From assembly GCA_964432565.1 (NCBI GenBank), contig CAYSOA010000016.1, positions 1 to 56,169 on the forward strand: a stretch of DNA of 56,169 nucleotides, read 5' to 3'. Origin of the DNA: CAIOHW01 sp964432565. Lineage in GTDB: Bacteria; Bdellovibrionota; UBA1018. Each line of letters opens with the position of its first letter. Positions within the stretch are counted from its first letter, which is position 1. The notes under the pieces were generated by a model. That model searched no databases. It was not told the DNA's origin and saw nothing but the letters and a program-made list of their open reading frames with translations. A program made the translations under genes and the position numbers. Shown piece after piece: positions 25,768 through 34,178 of the stretch.

Positions 25768-26385
25768 TTAGCGCAACACTCCCGCTCCTACGGTGAGCCC
25801 GGTCAGAAGGAAGGCCAGCACCGGAAGCACCGGAGCCGTTCGTCGCAGCCAGATCCAGCTTCGTCGCAAGGCCCAGGGGCGATTCCAAAGCGAGCGCCCC
25901 CAAAAAACCAGACCGATGCCGGCCAGCAGCGTTCCCGTCGCGTAGGCGATTGAAGGAGCAAGGTAGCCAGAGCCCAATTGATTCGAACGCAATACGACCG
26001 GAATCAGCGACTCGGCGGGGCCCAGCAGGGACCACGCCGCCAGCAAACCGCGCTTGCTGAGAGGTCCCGAAGCGAACGCCTCCTGCAGTCGTGAGAACCG
26101 AAAAAGACGAAGCAGAGTCACCCCGCCAACGAGCATCAATGATCCCTGCATCAGCTCGCGCTCGTTCAGTCCGTGGGTCCATTCAGCAAGCAAAAGTGCA
26201 AACAAAAGCCCCATCAGCACATGGCTTCCAAACAGCTGTAGGGCACTCCAGCGGGTTTTTCTACTTCCCCAGCCTCGCTGCCAGCTCAGCAGGGACAACG
26301 GCACCCAGTGGTCGGGAGCCAGCGTGTGAAGAGCGCCGATCCAGAACGCAATGACGACGAGAACCCAGGATGATTCAGCCCACAT
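25768..26385 (-). CDS. multi-span membrane protein with HxxxPDH motif, 205 aa
   Basis: This protein has about six hydrophobic helices. Helix 1 carries HTLAPDHWVPLSLL, which matches HSLAPGHWLPVVLL in the upstream neighbour, so the two are paralogues. A His-x4-Asp/Gly-His pattern in helix 1 recalls the NicO/UreH/NiCoT nickel-cobalt transporter families and related TauE/SafE-like proteins. Here the second copy keeps the Asp. The start overlaps the end of the upstream paralogue by 11 bases. The two may form a heteromeric metal or small-ion transporter; the substrate is not known. Confidence 0.65.
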   Translation of the reverse strand: MWAESSWVLVVIAFWIGALHTLAPDHWVPLSLLSWQRGWGSRKTRWSALQLFGSHVLMGLLFALLLAEWTHGLNERELMQGSLMLVGGVTLLRLFRFSRLQEAFASGPLSKRGLLAAWSLLGPAESLIPVVLRSNQLGSGYLAPSIAYATGTLLAGIGLVFWGRSLWNRPWALRRSWIWLRRTAPVLPVLAFLLTGLTVGAGVLR

Positions 26386-27022
26386 GCCCGCGCCCTCCCA
26401 GTAAAAAGAGGATGATCCCCAGAATGGCTACGCCAAGACCGGTCAAAACGTCTCCAAAGTGCTCAAAAAGTGGATGATCGAGCTTCAGGACGCCAGCCGA
26501 TACGACGAGACTCGAACCGGCGAGCGCGGCCACCACACCGAAGGTGAAGCCCAGCCCGGTGAGGATCCAGCCTGTCCAGCCGAACGGAGCCGACGCCACG
26601 AATACGGGAAAGACGGCGACACACGGAGAAAGCCCCACGGAAAAGAGGAACAGCAAGGTCCTGCCCAGGCTGCGCTCCTGGCCCGAGGGGCTTGGACCAT
26701 GATGGGTGTGGCCCCGACAGCTCGAGTGGCGACGATAACTGAAGGCAGCATAGCCCAAACCGAAAACAGCAAGGCCCAGACCCGCATAAGCTTCGATCAG
26801 ATGCTCATGCTCTTCGAGAAACGACACTCCGGCCGCCAGTCCGACCGAAACCAGCACCAATGAAAGCAGCACGTGCCCGAAGGCAGTGACCAGGGAAGCC
26901 GCCGCCGCAGTGGCAGGACTCCAGCGACGAGCCTTCGCCAAAAGCACGACTGGAAGCCAGTGCCCGGGAGCAAGCGAGTGAACGAAACCCACCAAAGCTG
27001 CGGAAGAGATCAAGAGCATCAT
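26375..27022 (-). CDS. UreH/NicO-like membrane protein, 215 aa
   Basis: This protein has six hydrophobic helices with HSLAPGHWLPVV in helix 1 and a His-rich loop (about residues 100-118: RRHSSCRGHTHHG) between helices 3 and 4. The combination of a membrane His motif and a His-rich loop is typical of nickel/cobalt efflux and urease-accessory-type transporters. It shares the helix-1 signature with its downstream neighbour, with which it overlaps. The Asp of the canonical HxxxxDH is Gly here. Confidence 0.7.
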   Translation of the reverse strand: MMLLISSAALVGFVHSLAPGHWLPVVLLAKARRWSPATAAAASLVTAFGHVLLSLVLVSVGLAAGVSFLEEHEHLIEAYAGLGLAVFGLGYAAFSYRRHSSCRGHTHHGPSPSGQERSLGRTLLFLFSVGLSPCVAVFPVFVASAPFGWTGWILTGLGFTFGVVAALAGSSLVVSAGVLKLDHPLFEHFGDVLTGLGVAILGIILFLLGGRGHVG

Positions 27023-27040
27023 GGGAGAGTCCGCATTCCT

Positions 27041-27784
27041 TTACCTTTTATAAATGCAACCGACGCGCTGCAGGTCATTGCTACCCAGGCTTTCCTTTAC
27101 TTCGAATCCCAAGGGTTCATCCGAAAAAATGGTTTTTGACGACGATGGAAGAATCATCCTTAGCGAGGGGTACATGACCGCCTTGCGATAGGCGTGGTCT
27201 GACGAAAGCCCCACGCAGGAGCGAAAGACATCTGAACCCTTGCCCATCTGACAGCTGTGATCCAGTCCGAGGGCATGCCCCAGCTCGTGCAAAAAGACAC
27301 TCATCAGCTGCTGCGAGTGAATGAGCGCGGGATTGACCAGCACCGCCTGCTTGGTCAGTTGTTCGCCGCGGTGACAGCGCAGCGTCACTGCCGGAGTATT
27401 TCTCGCAAAGCCCAGCTGCTCCCACTGCCAGTTTGAAGAGACCCGGTAGAGCGAAAACTGGGCGCCAGACCCTTCGGGGAGATCGCACCCCAAAAGCGGC
27501 TCGTCGAACGAAAGACTGCGAACGGATGAAAAAGAGGTCACGAAGGCCTGCTGGTTCATCATCGACCGGGCGGGATCATTCCATCGGTCGACGGCGCGTA
27601 GGAGAGCTTCTCGTTCGCCGTTGTCCCAAAACGAATCGCCGTGAATACGCAGGGGAAACTGGGTCGCCGGAGCCATGAAGGAGGCGCGCTGCTCGACATC
27701 GACAGGACAGTCGGGAGCAAGAGGAGCACAGGCCCCACAGAGAGACGCAAAAGCCCCGAAAAAGAAATAGACGCACCGCTTCAT
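27041..27784 (-). CDS. matrixin-like zinc metalloprotease, probable lipoprotein, 247 aa
   Basis: The motif HELGHALGLDH (His166, Glu167, His170, His176) is the metzincin zinc site HExxHxxGxxH. A Met near the expected Met-turn position (AVMYPS) lies about 35 residues on. The N-terminus is a signal peptide with Cys residues at 16 and 19 (LCGAC), so lipid anchoring is plausible though the lipobox is not canonical. It should act in the envelope or outside the cell. It is 18 bases downstream of the membrane-protein pair on the same strand. Substrate unknown. Confidence 0.8.
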   Translation of the reverse strand: MKRCVYFFFGAFASLCGACAPLAPDCPVDVEQRASFMAPATQFPLRIHGDSFWDNGEREALLRAVDRWNDPARSMMNQQAFVTSFSSVRSLSFDEPLLGCDLPEGSGAQFSLYRVSSNWQWEQLGFARNTPAVTLRCHRGEQLTKQAVLVNPALIHSQQLMSVFLHELGHALGLDHSCQMGKGSDVFRSCVGLSSDHAYRKAVMYPSLRMILPSSSKTIFSDEPLGFEVKESLGSNDLQRVGCIYKR

Positions 27785-27922
27785 TGCGGACGCTCTTCCC
27801 ATACCGGAGATCGTCAGTCAACTTCCGGATCATCAAGCTAAGGCTTTGTTTTTATGAGCTAAAGTCAACTCAAGAAAGGCCAGTAATCGTGGGTCTCGCC
27901 AGAACTGGGAGGGAAGAGAAAA

Positions 27923-28000
27923 TGGTCGGGGTGACTGGATTCGAACCAGCGACCCTCTGCTCCCAAAGCAGATGCGCTAGCCAGGCTGCGCTACACCCCG
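27923..28000 (-). tRNA. tRNA-Pro (UGG)
   Basis: The minus strand folds into a complete cloverleaf: acceptor CGGGGTG/CACCCCG, D-arm GCGC...GCGC, anticodon arm TCTGC TTTGGGA GCAGA with anticodon TGG, TpsiC arm GCTGG TTCGAAT CCAGT (one G-T pair), discriminator A and an encoded 3' CCA. It reads all proline codons by wobble with modification. Its 5' end overlaps the 3' end of the upstream coding sequence by 24 bases. Confidence 0.97.
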
Positions 28001-28354
28001 ACCCACAAAAAGACCGCTATCATGGGGCGCGGGGTTTTCCCAGTTCGAAATCCCTTCGCTTTCACGCCATTCGATATGAGCCAGAACTCCAAGAAGCAGG
28101 TCCATGAGTTCCAGAAGGCGCTCCCCCGGAAAGTCTCGCCCCCCTCCGCGGCGCCCGATCAAATCCAGAACCGATTGGGACTTGAGACAGATCTCTCGGT
28201 AACCTGCCGTCTCGGCCAGAAGGTTCAAGCCATTCAGGACATCGACCATCCGTCCGTAGTCCTGAAGTCGCAGCAGCTGCGGCAACTCCTGGCGAACTTC
28301 TGCAAACTCGCGAACCAGCAACGATTGACGGGTCAGGCTAACGTCACGATCCAT
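27977..28354 (-). CDS. small helical hypothetical protein ending inside the tRNA gene, 125 aa
   Basis: I do not recognise it. The ATG at 28354 is preceded by GGAGG at 8 bases. The sequence is amphipathic helix throughout (for example FAEVRQELPQLLRLQDYGR), soluble and without catalytic motifs. The last eight codons and the TAG stop are read from the first 24 bases of tRNA-Pro, so the mRNA and tRNA must share a transcript or compete. Cleavage by RNase P would remove the stop codon from the message. Confidence 0.55.
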   Translation of the reverse strand: MDRDVSLTRQSLLVREFAEVRQELPQLLRLQDYGRMVDVLNGLNLLAETAGYREICLKSQSVLDLIGRRGGGRDFPGERLLELMDLLLGVLAHIEWRESEGISNWENPAPHDSGLFVGRGVAQPG

Positions 28355-28435
28355 CGACACGGCCTCCGATCAGACCCTTGAGACTAATCACTTCACTTGG
28401 AAGTGTCAAAATCTTGGGCTAAACTTTTGAACATC

Positions 28436-28690
28436 ATGAACGAGCGCAATCGCCACGAGTCCTTTGATCGTCAGAAGTATCTTTCCATTCTTGAAAAGGA
28501 AGGACTGTCGAGTGCCCTGACGACACTCCATCGGGACATCGAGCAGCTGGAGTTCGACACGTTTGAAGGACTCGAAGGCTGGAAGCCCGAGATGTTCGAA
28601 GAGCTCAAGTCGATTCGCGACTTCTCGCGCGAACTCTGGAACATCCAGCTCCACTCTCCCGAGAGAGCTGCCGGAAAGTCGGCAGAATAA
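28436..28690 (+). CDS. small acidic hypothetical protein, 84 aa
   Basis: I do not recognise it. It is soluble, helical and acidic (HRDIEQLEFDTFEGLEGW), with no signal or membrane segment. A TTG 39 bases upstream could extend it, but the ATG gives a better composition. Divergent from the helical protein gene that ends in the tRNA, and convergent with the RDD gene 6 bases on. Confidence 0.5.
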   Translation: MNERNRHESFDRQKYLSILEKEGLSSALTTLHRDIEQLEFDTFEGLEGWKPEMFEELKSIRDFSRELWNIQLHSPERAAGKSAE

Positions 28691-28696
28691 CCGACC

Positions 28697-29134
28697 TCAC
28701 GCCTGCGCCGTCAATCGAACACAGCGGGTGCCGCAAAGGCGATCATGAAGGGTTCTCTTCTCGGAATCCCATGCGCACATGAGGTAACCCAGCCCAAAAA
28801 CCAGATACGACAGCACCGAGGCGAGCGTTCTAGCCACCGATTGACCTGCCGATATTCCCTGGCCTGAGGCCGCATCGATCACCCGAACCCCGAGCAGTCG
28901 CTTGCCCAGAGTGAAGCCCCAGCGGTAGTGACCAATCGTGTAGTAGGGAAAGGCGAGCACGAGATACGCCAACACGCTGAGAAGCTGCAGGCTCATCCCC
29001 TCGATTTCGCTCATCTCCAGCCCATAAACCTTGGCAAGAAGCGCCACCAGCAGGGTTGCAACCGCGTTCAGAATGGCGCTATCGATCCAGAGCGCGACGG
29101 CTCTGCGCCAGAATCCTGCGTAGGACGCGGTCAT
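28697..29134 (-). CDS. RDD family membrane protein, 145 aa
   Basis: The N-terminal YAGFWRRAVALWIDSAILN contains the Arg and Asp residues that name the RDD family, and the second helix pair holds the late Asp region before GKRLLGVRVID. Three or four membrane helices. Some RDD proteins exchange Na+ and H+; most have no known substrate. Its ATG overlaps the stop of the EamA gene upstream (ATGA), so both are co-translated. Confidence 0.88.
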   Translation of the reverse strand: MTASYAGFWRRAVALWIDSAILNAVATLLVALLAKVYGLEMSEIEGMSLQLLSVLAYLVLAFPYYTIGHYRWGFTLGKRLLGVRVIDAASGQGISAGQSVARTLASVLSYLVFGLGYLMCAWDSEKRTLHDRLCGTRCVRLTAQA

Positions 29135-30072
29135 GACTGTTTCACTCCAGCTTGAGCCCCCAACCTCTTGTCCTCCACATTCCGAGCCAGAAGCATTCCC
29201 CCAAAGATCAGCAGCGAGGAAACGACGGTTCGAGCGGTAATTTCCTCACCCATGAAGTACCAGGCAATGCCTGCTGCAATGATGGGCTGAAGGTAGATGT
29301 ACAGGGCAACCGAACTGGACTTTGCGTGGGCCAGCGTCCAGAAGTTCAGGAAGTAGGTCATCAGCGTCGTCCCGACGATGGCGAAGGCCACCGCCCACCA
29401 GAGCTGCGGAGTCATGGGTGGAAATTCGAAGCCCACGTAGTCGGGAATCGCCAGAATCGTTAGCCCGATGCTTCCATAAACAAAGAGCCATGCGGTCGTC
29501 CAGACGCGATCATTCCGCTCCAAGAACGTTTTTCCGAACGACAAGAAGCACGCATAGCTCAGGCAGTTCAGAATCGTGAGCAGATCGCCGATCATCGTCT
29601 GATCGGAGAGCTGAAAATCCTCGATATGACGAATGGCAAGAACTCCCGCAAGGGCCAGGACAAATCCCATGCCCCGCCTCAGGGTGAATTTTTCAATACC
29701 TCGAATCGTGACGATGAGAAGTGTGAAAACGGGAATCAAGGTATTGAGAATCGCACTGTTCGTTGAGGTCGTGTACTTCAAGCCCACCAGAAACGAGCTC
29801 TGGTTGATGATCATGCCGAGAAGGGCAAACCCCACGAGCGGCAGAAAAAAGGTCTTGATCCCCCGTGGACTCGGTCGTCCTGTTGAAAGGGCGAACCCCA
29901 CCATGATTGCCGAAGAAATGATCACCCGCAGGCTGGCCCAAACCAGCGGCGGGAAGACTCCGACAAGCACCTTCGACACCACGTATCCCGCTCCGAAGAG
30001 AATCTGAATCGTGATCAATGCCAGGAACACCAGCAAGGGGCTGGGAACCGCGCGTCCATGCGATGAGCTCAT
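29131..30072 (-). CDS. EamA/DMT-superfamily transporter, 313 aa
   Basis: This protein has ten membrane helices in two repeated EamA units (about residues 10-145 and 160-298). Typical features are the early FGAGYVVSKVLVGVFPPLVWASLR, GFALLGMIINQSSFLVGLKY at the end of unit one and YIYLQPIIAAGIAWYFMGEE in unit two. These proteins export or import amino acids, nucleosides or other metabolites; the substrate cannot be told. It is the first gene of the EamA-RDD pair. Confidence 0.92.
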   Translation of the reverse strand: MSSSHGRAVPSPLLVFLALITIQILFGAGYVVSKVLVGVFPPLVWASLRVIISSAIMVGFALSTGRPSPRGIKTFFLPLVGFALLGMIINQSSFLVGLKYTTSTNSAILNTLIPVFTLLIVTIRGIEKFTLRRGMGFVLALAGVLAIRHIEDFQLSDQTMIGDLLTILNCLSYACFLSFGKTFLERNDRVWTTAWLFVYGSIGLTILAIPDYVGFEFPPMTPQLWWAVAFAIVGTTLMTYFLNFWTLAHAKSSSVALYIYLQPIIAAGIAWYFMGEEITARTVVSSLLIFGGMLLARNVEDKRLGAQAGVKQS

Positions 30073-30118
30073 GATGACCGCAAGTGTCTCTTGGCCGTCC
30101 GCTCAATTCAAGAAAGTC

Positions 30119-30260
30119 TTACTCCTGGGGCGGATCCGGATCCTGCGGATCTTCTGGCTCCGGATCCTGCGGATCACTAGGCCCCGGATCCTGCGGATCT
30201 CCTGGCTCCGGATTCTGAGGGTCTTGCGGGCCAGGATCCGGAGTGGGACTCGGCGTCGGG
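30119..30260. repeat. degenerate in-frame tandem repeat coding for a DP/EP-rich tail
   Basis: Units of about 24-30 bases built around GGATCCTGCGGATC recur four or five times and encode the (D/E)PQDP tail of the transglutaminase-elicitor-like protein. Such repeats can slip in copy number; the boundaries are approximate. Confidence 0.75.
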
Positions 30261-31522
30261 CTGGGGGCTGGAGTTGAAGTCGGCCGTGGAGTCGGCCGCG
30301 GGGTATTCGGAATACCCTCACCATCGTCTTCACCCTCACCCTCATCCGGACCCGGTACCGGTTCGGGAACCTCGGGAATCGGGGCAGGACGAACACTGTC
30401 GTCGTCCACTCCCCCACTCAGGATGTGTCGACGGATCCAGTCAATATCGATGTAGGGATTCGAGTGCTTTTCGGGAGCCCTGGGATCGGGTTTGATGATC
30501 GAATAGGGCACCCACATGTAATCGGGATGCCCCTGATTGCCATTTCTGGTCAGCCATCGACCTCCCACCAGAAATTCGCCATCCCGTGCAACAACGATGT
30601 CACCGCTTTTCGAAATTCGACCATCCGCATCGAATTCCACCGGACCATCGAGCCAAAGCTCCATCGTCAGTGTTCGCGACTTGATCATCGAATTCGTCTC
30701 GAAGCGGAACTCCGGGGAGATTGCGCCGGCAGGAACATTGTCCTCCATCCACCAGAGAGTTGAAGTGGCCCGCATGCGATAAACGTTCGGGGCGGCAGGA
30801 TCAGCTCCGAGATAATCTTCGGGTTTCGGCTCTTCGAATCGATAGCCCGCAAGCGGCTGATTCCAAACCTCGCCACCGGTGTACCGATCAATGAGCACGG
30901 GCCGCCGGTGAACCCCCATGTAGTTCATCAGCACCAGAAAGTACTGATTGGGAACAGGATCGTCCCACTTACGGGAGGCGTTGCGATCAAACGAATCCAC
31001 GCGATCTCCGAAGTAGTCGGCACTGGCAAACATTCCCGCCTCGCTCAGAAGTGCCTTGATATCGGCAACGGTGAACTCGATGCCGTTCACCCGCACGGAC
31101 TCTCGAGGCTCGGGAAAGAGCGCCGCAGCAACACTCCAGCCATTGCAGTGCCCCCACCAGCCCTGCACCCCCGGAACTCCTGCTCCGTGGTTGGCCACCT
31201 CCCAGCGCTGCGAATGCGTGAGCCCCCCTCGTGCGGCGTCGTACTTTCCGGCTGGAGACCCCCCTGAAGTGCTGCGCGCAATGCCGTTCGAAGTGTAGGG
31301 CCACCAAAAGCCCGCCCAGGGCTGCTGTCGAGGCTGTCCCTGTCGATGCTCTCGAATCAGCTTCGCAAAATTTCGCTCGCCCGCGGCCTCGCTGGAGCCC
31401 AGTCGACGGTCCCGAATTCCCAGCGCCTCGAGACGGGGAGATCCCGAACCACAACCCTGAAAAACGCCAAGCAGCAGGCTCAGCACCGCTCCTGTCCGTA
31501 AAGGCAAACCAACGAGCCTCAT
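30119..31522 (-). CDS. transglutaminase-elicitor-like lipoprotein with acidic proline-rich tail, 467 aa
   Basis: The ATG at 31522 overlaps the upstream stop (ATGA) and gives a signal peptide ending in GVFQGC, a probable lipoprotein. The central domain holds WWGHCNGWSVAAALFPEP, a Cys-centred block like that of the oomycete GP42 transglutaminase elicitor family and its bacterial relatives, with conserved His/Asp candidates further on (YMGVHRRPVLIDRYTGG). If active it would cross-link Gln and Lys side chains in the envelope or on other cells. The last 85 residues are Pro/Thr-rich and then a (D/E)PQDP repeat, a flexible spacer. The assignment to this family is moderate. Confidence 0.65.
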   Translation of the reverse strand: MRLVGLPLRTGAVLSLLLGVFQGCGSGSPRLEALGIRDRRLGSSEAAGERNFAKLIREHRQGQPRQQPWAGFWWPYTSNGIARSTSGGSPAGKYDAARGGLTHSQRWEVANHGAGVPGVQGWWGHCNGWSVAAALFPEPRESVRVNGIEFTVADIKALLSEAGMFASADYFGDRVDSFDRNASRKWDDPVPNQYFLVLMNYMGVHRRPVLIDRYTGGEVWNQPLAGYRFEEPKPEDYLGADPAAPNVYRMRATSTLWWMEDNVPAGAISPEFRFETNSMIKSRTLTMELWLDGPVEFDADGRISKSGDIVVARDGEFLVGGRWLTRNGNQGHPDYMWVPYSIIKPDPRAPEKHSNPYIDIDWIRRHILSGGVDDDSVRPAPIPEVPEPVPGPDEGEGEDDGEGIPNTPRPTPRPTSTPAPSPTPSPTPDPGPQDPQNPEPGDPQDPGPSDPQDPEPEDPQDPDPPQE

Positions 31523-32274
31523 GAGCGCCCCCCTTCCCCGATCAGCGTTGCCGTTCCCTGTGCCGTGCTCATGCGTTCCGGCCACGGATTCCCCTCCGAC
31601 CAACTCCACGAATAAGGTCGCCCGAAGAAGTCCTCAGACTCGTATTGAAGGCCGATGGCCCCGCCATTTCCCGACCTGAGAAGCTCGGCCGCACGAATCG
31701 TCTCAAGAGGCAACCAGACCGGTCCATGCTCCCAGCCCTCTCCGTGGAGCTCTCCGGCAAGTTTCAAGGTCTGGGCGGTCACTCGACTCCAAGGAGAGCA
31801 GGTCTGACGAGACGAACGTCCAGACCGGCATCGCCGAATTTCAGTGGACAGCGTCGCAAAAGAAAGTCGTTCTTCCAGAAAACCATCACCGCTTTGCGCC
31901 TGCTCATCCTGCACACGAAGGTGCAGCGTCAGCGACTCATCATCCTTCCACTCGATGACCTGATATCGAAGGGTTCGTGTTTGCGTCGCTTCACGGGCTG
32001 CGCCGGCAGCGGGGGGTGCCACCAACTGCAGCCGAACCCTCCAGCTCTGACCCGAATGATACCGGGGAGCGGGAATGCGGACACTCGCATCGGCCGACAG
32101 AAAAGCGAGACGGCTCAAACGACGCGAAAAATACTCATTGGCGATCCTCAGGTCGTGATCCACTCCCCCGCTTGCAGCAGCATTCGCGTTCAAAGCCACG
32201 CTGCAGGAAAAACAGGCCAAGATTGCCCACCCGATTGTGCCTGCCTGCCTTGAACCACCCGTGCTCGTGCCCAT
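31519..32274 (-). CDS. exported hypothetical protein, 251 aa, coupled to the elicitor-like gene
   Basis: I do not recognise the family. A signal peptide covers about residues 1-33 (WAILACFSCSVALNANAAAS). The mature part is beta-rich with strand-like stretches (WRVRLQLVAPP, LRYQVIEWKDDESLTLHLRV) and has paired Cys residues in the middle, consistent with a periplasmic or secreted domain. Its stop overlaps the start of the elicitor-like lipoprotein gene, so the two are made together and may form one surface system, for example a chaperone, substrate or partner. Confidence 0.7.
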   Translation of the reverse strand: MGTSTGGSRQAGTIGWAILACFSCSVALNANAAASGGVDHDLRIANEYFSRRLSRLAFLSADASVRIPAPRYHSGQSWRVRLQLVAPPAAGAAREATQTRTLRYQVIEWKDDESLTLHLRVQDEQAQSGDGFLEERLSFATLSTEIRRCRSGRSSRQTCSPWSRVTAQTLKLAGELHGEGWEHGPVWLPLETIRAAELLRSGNGGAIGLQYESEDFFGRPYSWSWSEGNPWPERMSTAQGTATLIGEGGRS

Positions 32275-32357
32275 GAGTTCCCCTCGACTTTCCCATTGAA
32301 AGCGGAGAGCAACCCCCGTTCCACGACGGGGCGTGCATCACGAGCGGATCAATAAAC

Positions 32358-32879
32358 TCAGGGCTTGATCGTCGGTTTTCCGGGGCGCCATTCGGCGCCA
32401 CACAGCTCTCCGGTCTGCAAAGCCTGAAGCATGCGCAGCGTCTCGTCGACCGAGCGCCCCACCCCGAGCGCATTGACACTGGCGTGCTGCAGCACACCTT
32501 TCGGATCGATCAGAAAGGTACCCCGAAGAGCAATTCCCTTCTCGTCCACCAGAACTTCATAATCCCGGCTGACTCGGTGCGAGGTATCGGCCAGCACGGG
32601 ATACTTCACTTCAGGAAGCTCCTTTTCGAACCAGGCCTTGTGCGAAAACTCACTATCGGTGCTACAGGCCACGATGTGGCAGCCCAGCTCCCGAAATTCG
32701 TCTTCTCGTGCCGCAAAGGCGCGTATCTCAGTCGGACAGACGAAGGTGAAATCGAGGGGGTAAAAAAACAGGCAGACCCATTTTCCGTGAAAATCACGAA
32801 GTGCGACCTCCTTGAACTGCCCTGCCTGGTAGGCCATTGCCTTGAATTCCGGTGCTGGTGTTCCAACTCGAATCGCCAT
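32358..32879 (-). CDS. 2-Cys peroxiredoxin (AhpC/TSA type), 173 aa
   Basis: This protein reduces hydrogen peroxide and organic peroxides. The peroxidatic Cys is at residue 48 in FTFVCPTE, the resolving Cys at about 160 in GELCGAEW, and the catalytic Thr and Arg lie in the expected places. It is about 15-25 residues shorter than classic AhpC at the C-terminus. The start at 32879 follows AAAGGAGAG. No AhpF-like reductase is nearby, so thioredoxin is the likely reductant. Divergent from the PAP2 gene. Confidence 0.93.
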   Translation of the reverse strand: MAIRVGTPAPEFKAMAYQAGQFKEVALRDFHGKWVCLFFYPLDFTFVCPTEIRAFAAREDEFRELGCHIVACSTDSEFSHKAWFEKELPEVKYPVLADTSHRVSRDYEVLVDEKGIALRGTFLIDPKGVLQHASVNALGVGRSVDETLRMLQALQTGELCGAEWRPGKPTIKP

Positions 32880-32939
32880 GAGACTCTCCTTTTTTTTGGT
32901 GCTGCACTCACGCCCTGCGCTATTCTCGAGCGGCACCCC

Positions 32940-33683
32940 ATGATGGCCCACTCTCGACTCTTGAAGCAGCTCAACTCCCGTCTGACCGCATCACCCGCCT
33001 TGCGACCTGCACTCGATGCGATCCTGACGCCGCTTGCTTTTCTGGCATGGTACGCAGGCTTTCAGTCGCGTTCAAGTCTGATCACTCCCTTTTGCTCGCA
33101 GAACCCCGAGCGCTGCGCCGTCGGCCAGCTCAACTGGCTCGACCGGCAGGGACTGGTTCGTGATTACGACTGGCTTTCGGACCACCTATCGTTCTGGACG
33201 CAGGACGGAGCGGGCGCTCTTGCCGTTTTTTGCGCCCTGCTGGCCGGCCGTCGGTCGGCCTCCACATCCCCTCGAACCGGAATTCACCTTCTGCTGCTGG
33301 TACAATCCACGATGATCAACGGCGCCATCATCGAAGCCGTTCGCCTCACGGTCCAGCGTCCCAGACCCTTTGTCTACCTCAACCCGGTGGGCCAGGGAGG
33401 AGCCTTCGCCCACTACACTTCGTTTTACTCGGGGCACACGAGCTTTGCTGCGCTCGCATCCACCTGTGCGGTTCTGGCCTGCAGGGATGCCTCGACGCAC
33501 ACCCGACGGCTGGTGACCGCTCTTGGCCTCACCCTCACCGTCTCTACCGGGGCCCTGCGCGTGCTCGGCGGGAGACACTTCATCACGGATGTCTTGTTCG
33601 GTGCCGTGGCAGGGATAGCCATCGCTGTTGCGGTCAACCTCTTGCATGGTCGAAGAGATCATGCAGATCCAACGACCCGCTGA
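32940..33683 (+). CDS. PAP2-family membrane phosphatase, 247 aa
   Basis: This is a six-helix lipid-phosphatase-like protein. All three PAP2 motifs are present: RLTVQRPRPF (motif 1), YSGHTSF (motif 2 with catalytic His) and GGRHFITDVLFG (motif 3 with nucleophilic His and Asp). It may hydrolyse undecaprenyl pyrophosphate, phosphatidic acid or a related lipid phosphate. It differs from the Aur1-like PAP2 enzyme at 21732. The DUF2231 gene starts inside its 3' end. Confidence 0.88.
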   Translation: MMAHSRLLKQLNSRLTASPALRPALDAILTPLAFLAWYAGFQSRSSLITPFCSQNPERCAVGQLNWLDRQGLVRDYDWLSDHLSFWTQDGAGALAVFCALLAGRRSASTSPRTGIHLLLLVQSTMINGAIIEAVRLTVQRPRPFVYLNPVGQGGAFAHYTSFYSGHTSFAALASTCAVLACRDASTHTRRLVTALGLTLTVSTGALRVLGGRHFITDVLFGAVAGIAIAVAVNLLHGRRDHADPTTR

Positions 33684-34173
33684 ATCCCGAACTGGCTTCC
33701 CGCTTCACTCCTTCGCCGTCCACTTTCCTGTCGGACTCTGGCTCACGAGTTTCCTGCTCGATGTGGTCGTGCTCGTCAGGCCCGAGCAGCCGTTGCTTCC
33801 TGAAACCTCTACGATCCTGCTCTGGGCGGGACTGCTCACCTCGCTTCCGGCGGCCCTACTGGGGTGGCGCGACTACACCCGGCACCTACGGCCCGAGCAT
33901 CCCGACGCCCTGCGCACAGCACGAATGCACTTGTCGCTCAACGCCTTCCTCATCCTCTGGTACGCCGTTGTCGCTTCGCTTCGAAGCTTCGGCGGGCCGT
34001 TCTTCGGAGCCATGTCGGGTCTGCAGTTTCTGATGTCGGCCATCGGCTTCGGAGTCCTGCTTCGCTCGGCAGCTCTTGGCGGCAGGCTCACCTACCTGCA
34101 TCGAGTCGGGGTCGTGGCAATCGAGCCCTCTCGAGAGGCCGAGCCGCGAAAACGACCTGACCAGGCAGCCTGA
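33661..34173 (+). CDS. DUF2231 membrane protein, 170 aa
   Basis: This protein has four membrane helices with FPLHSFAVHFPVGLWLTSF near the N-terminus, a hallmark of DUF2231, in which the two His residues may bind heme or metal. The C-terminus is basic and cytoplasmic. The ATG at 33661 has a closer GAAGAG ribosome binding site than the one at 33646; both overlap the upstream PAP2 gene. The family's role is not established. Confidence 0.82.
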   Translation: MQIQRPAESRTGFPLHSFAVHFPVGLWLTSFLLDVVVLVRPEQPLLPETSTILLWAGLLTSLPAALLGWRDYTRHLRPEHPDALRTARMHLSLNAFLILWYAVVASLRSFGGPFFGAMSGLQFLMSAIGFGVLLRSAALGGRLTYLHRVGVVAIEPSREAEPRKRPDQAA

Positions 34174-34178
34174 GCGAC

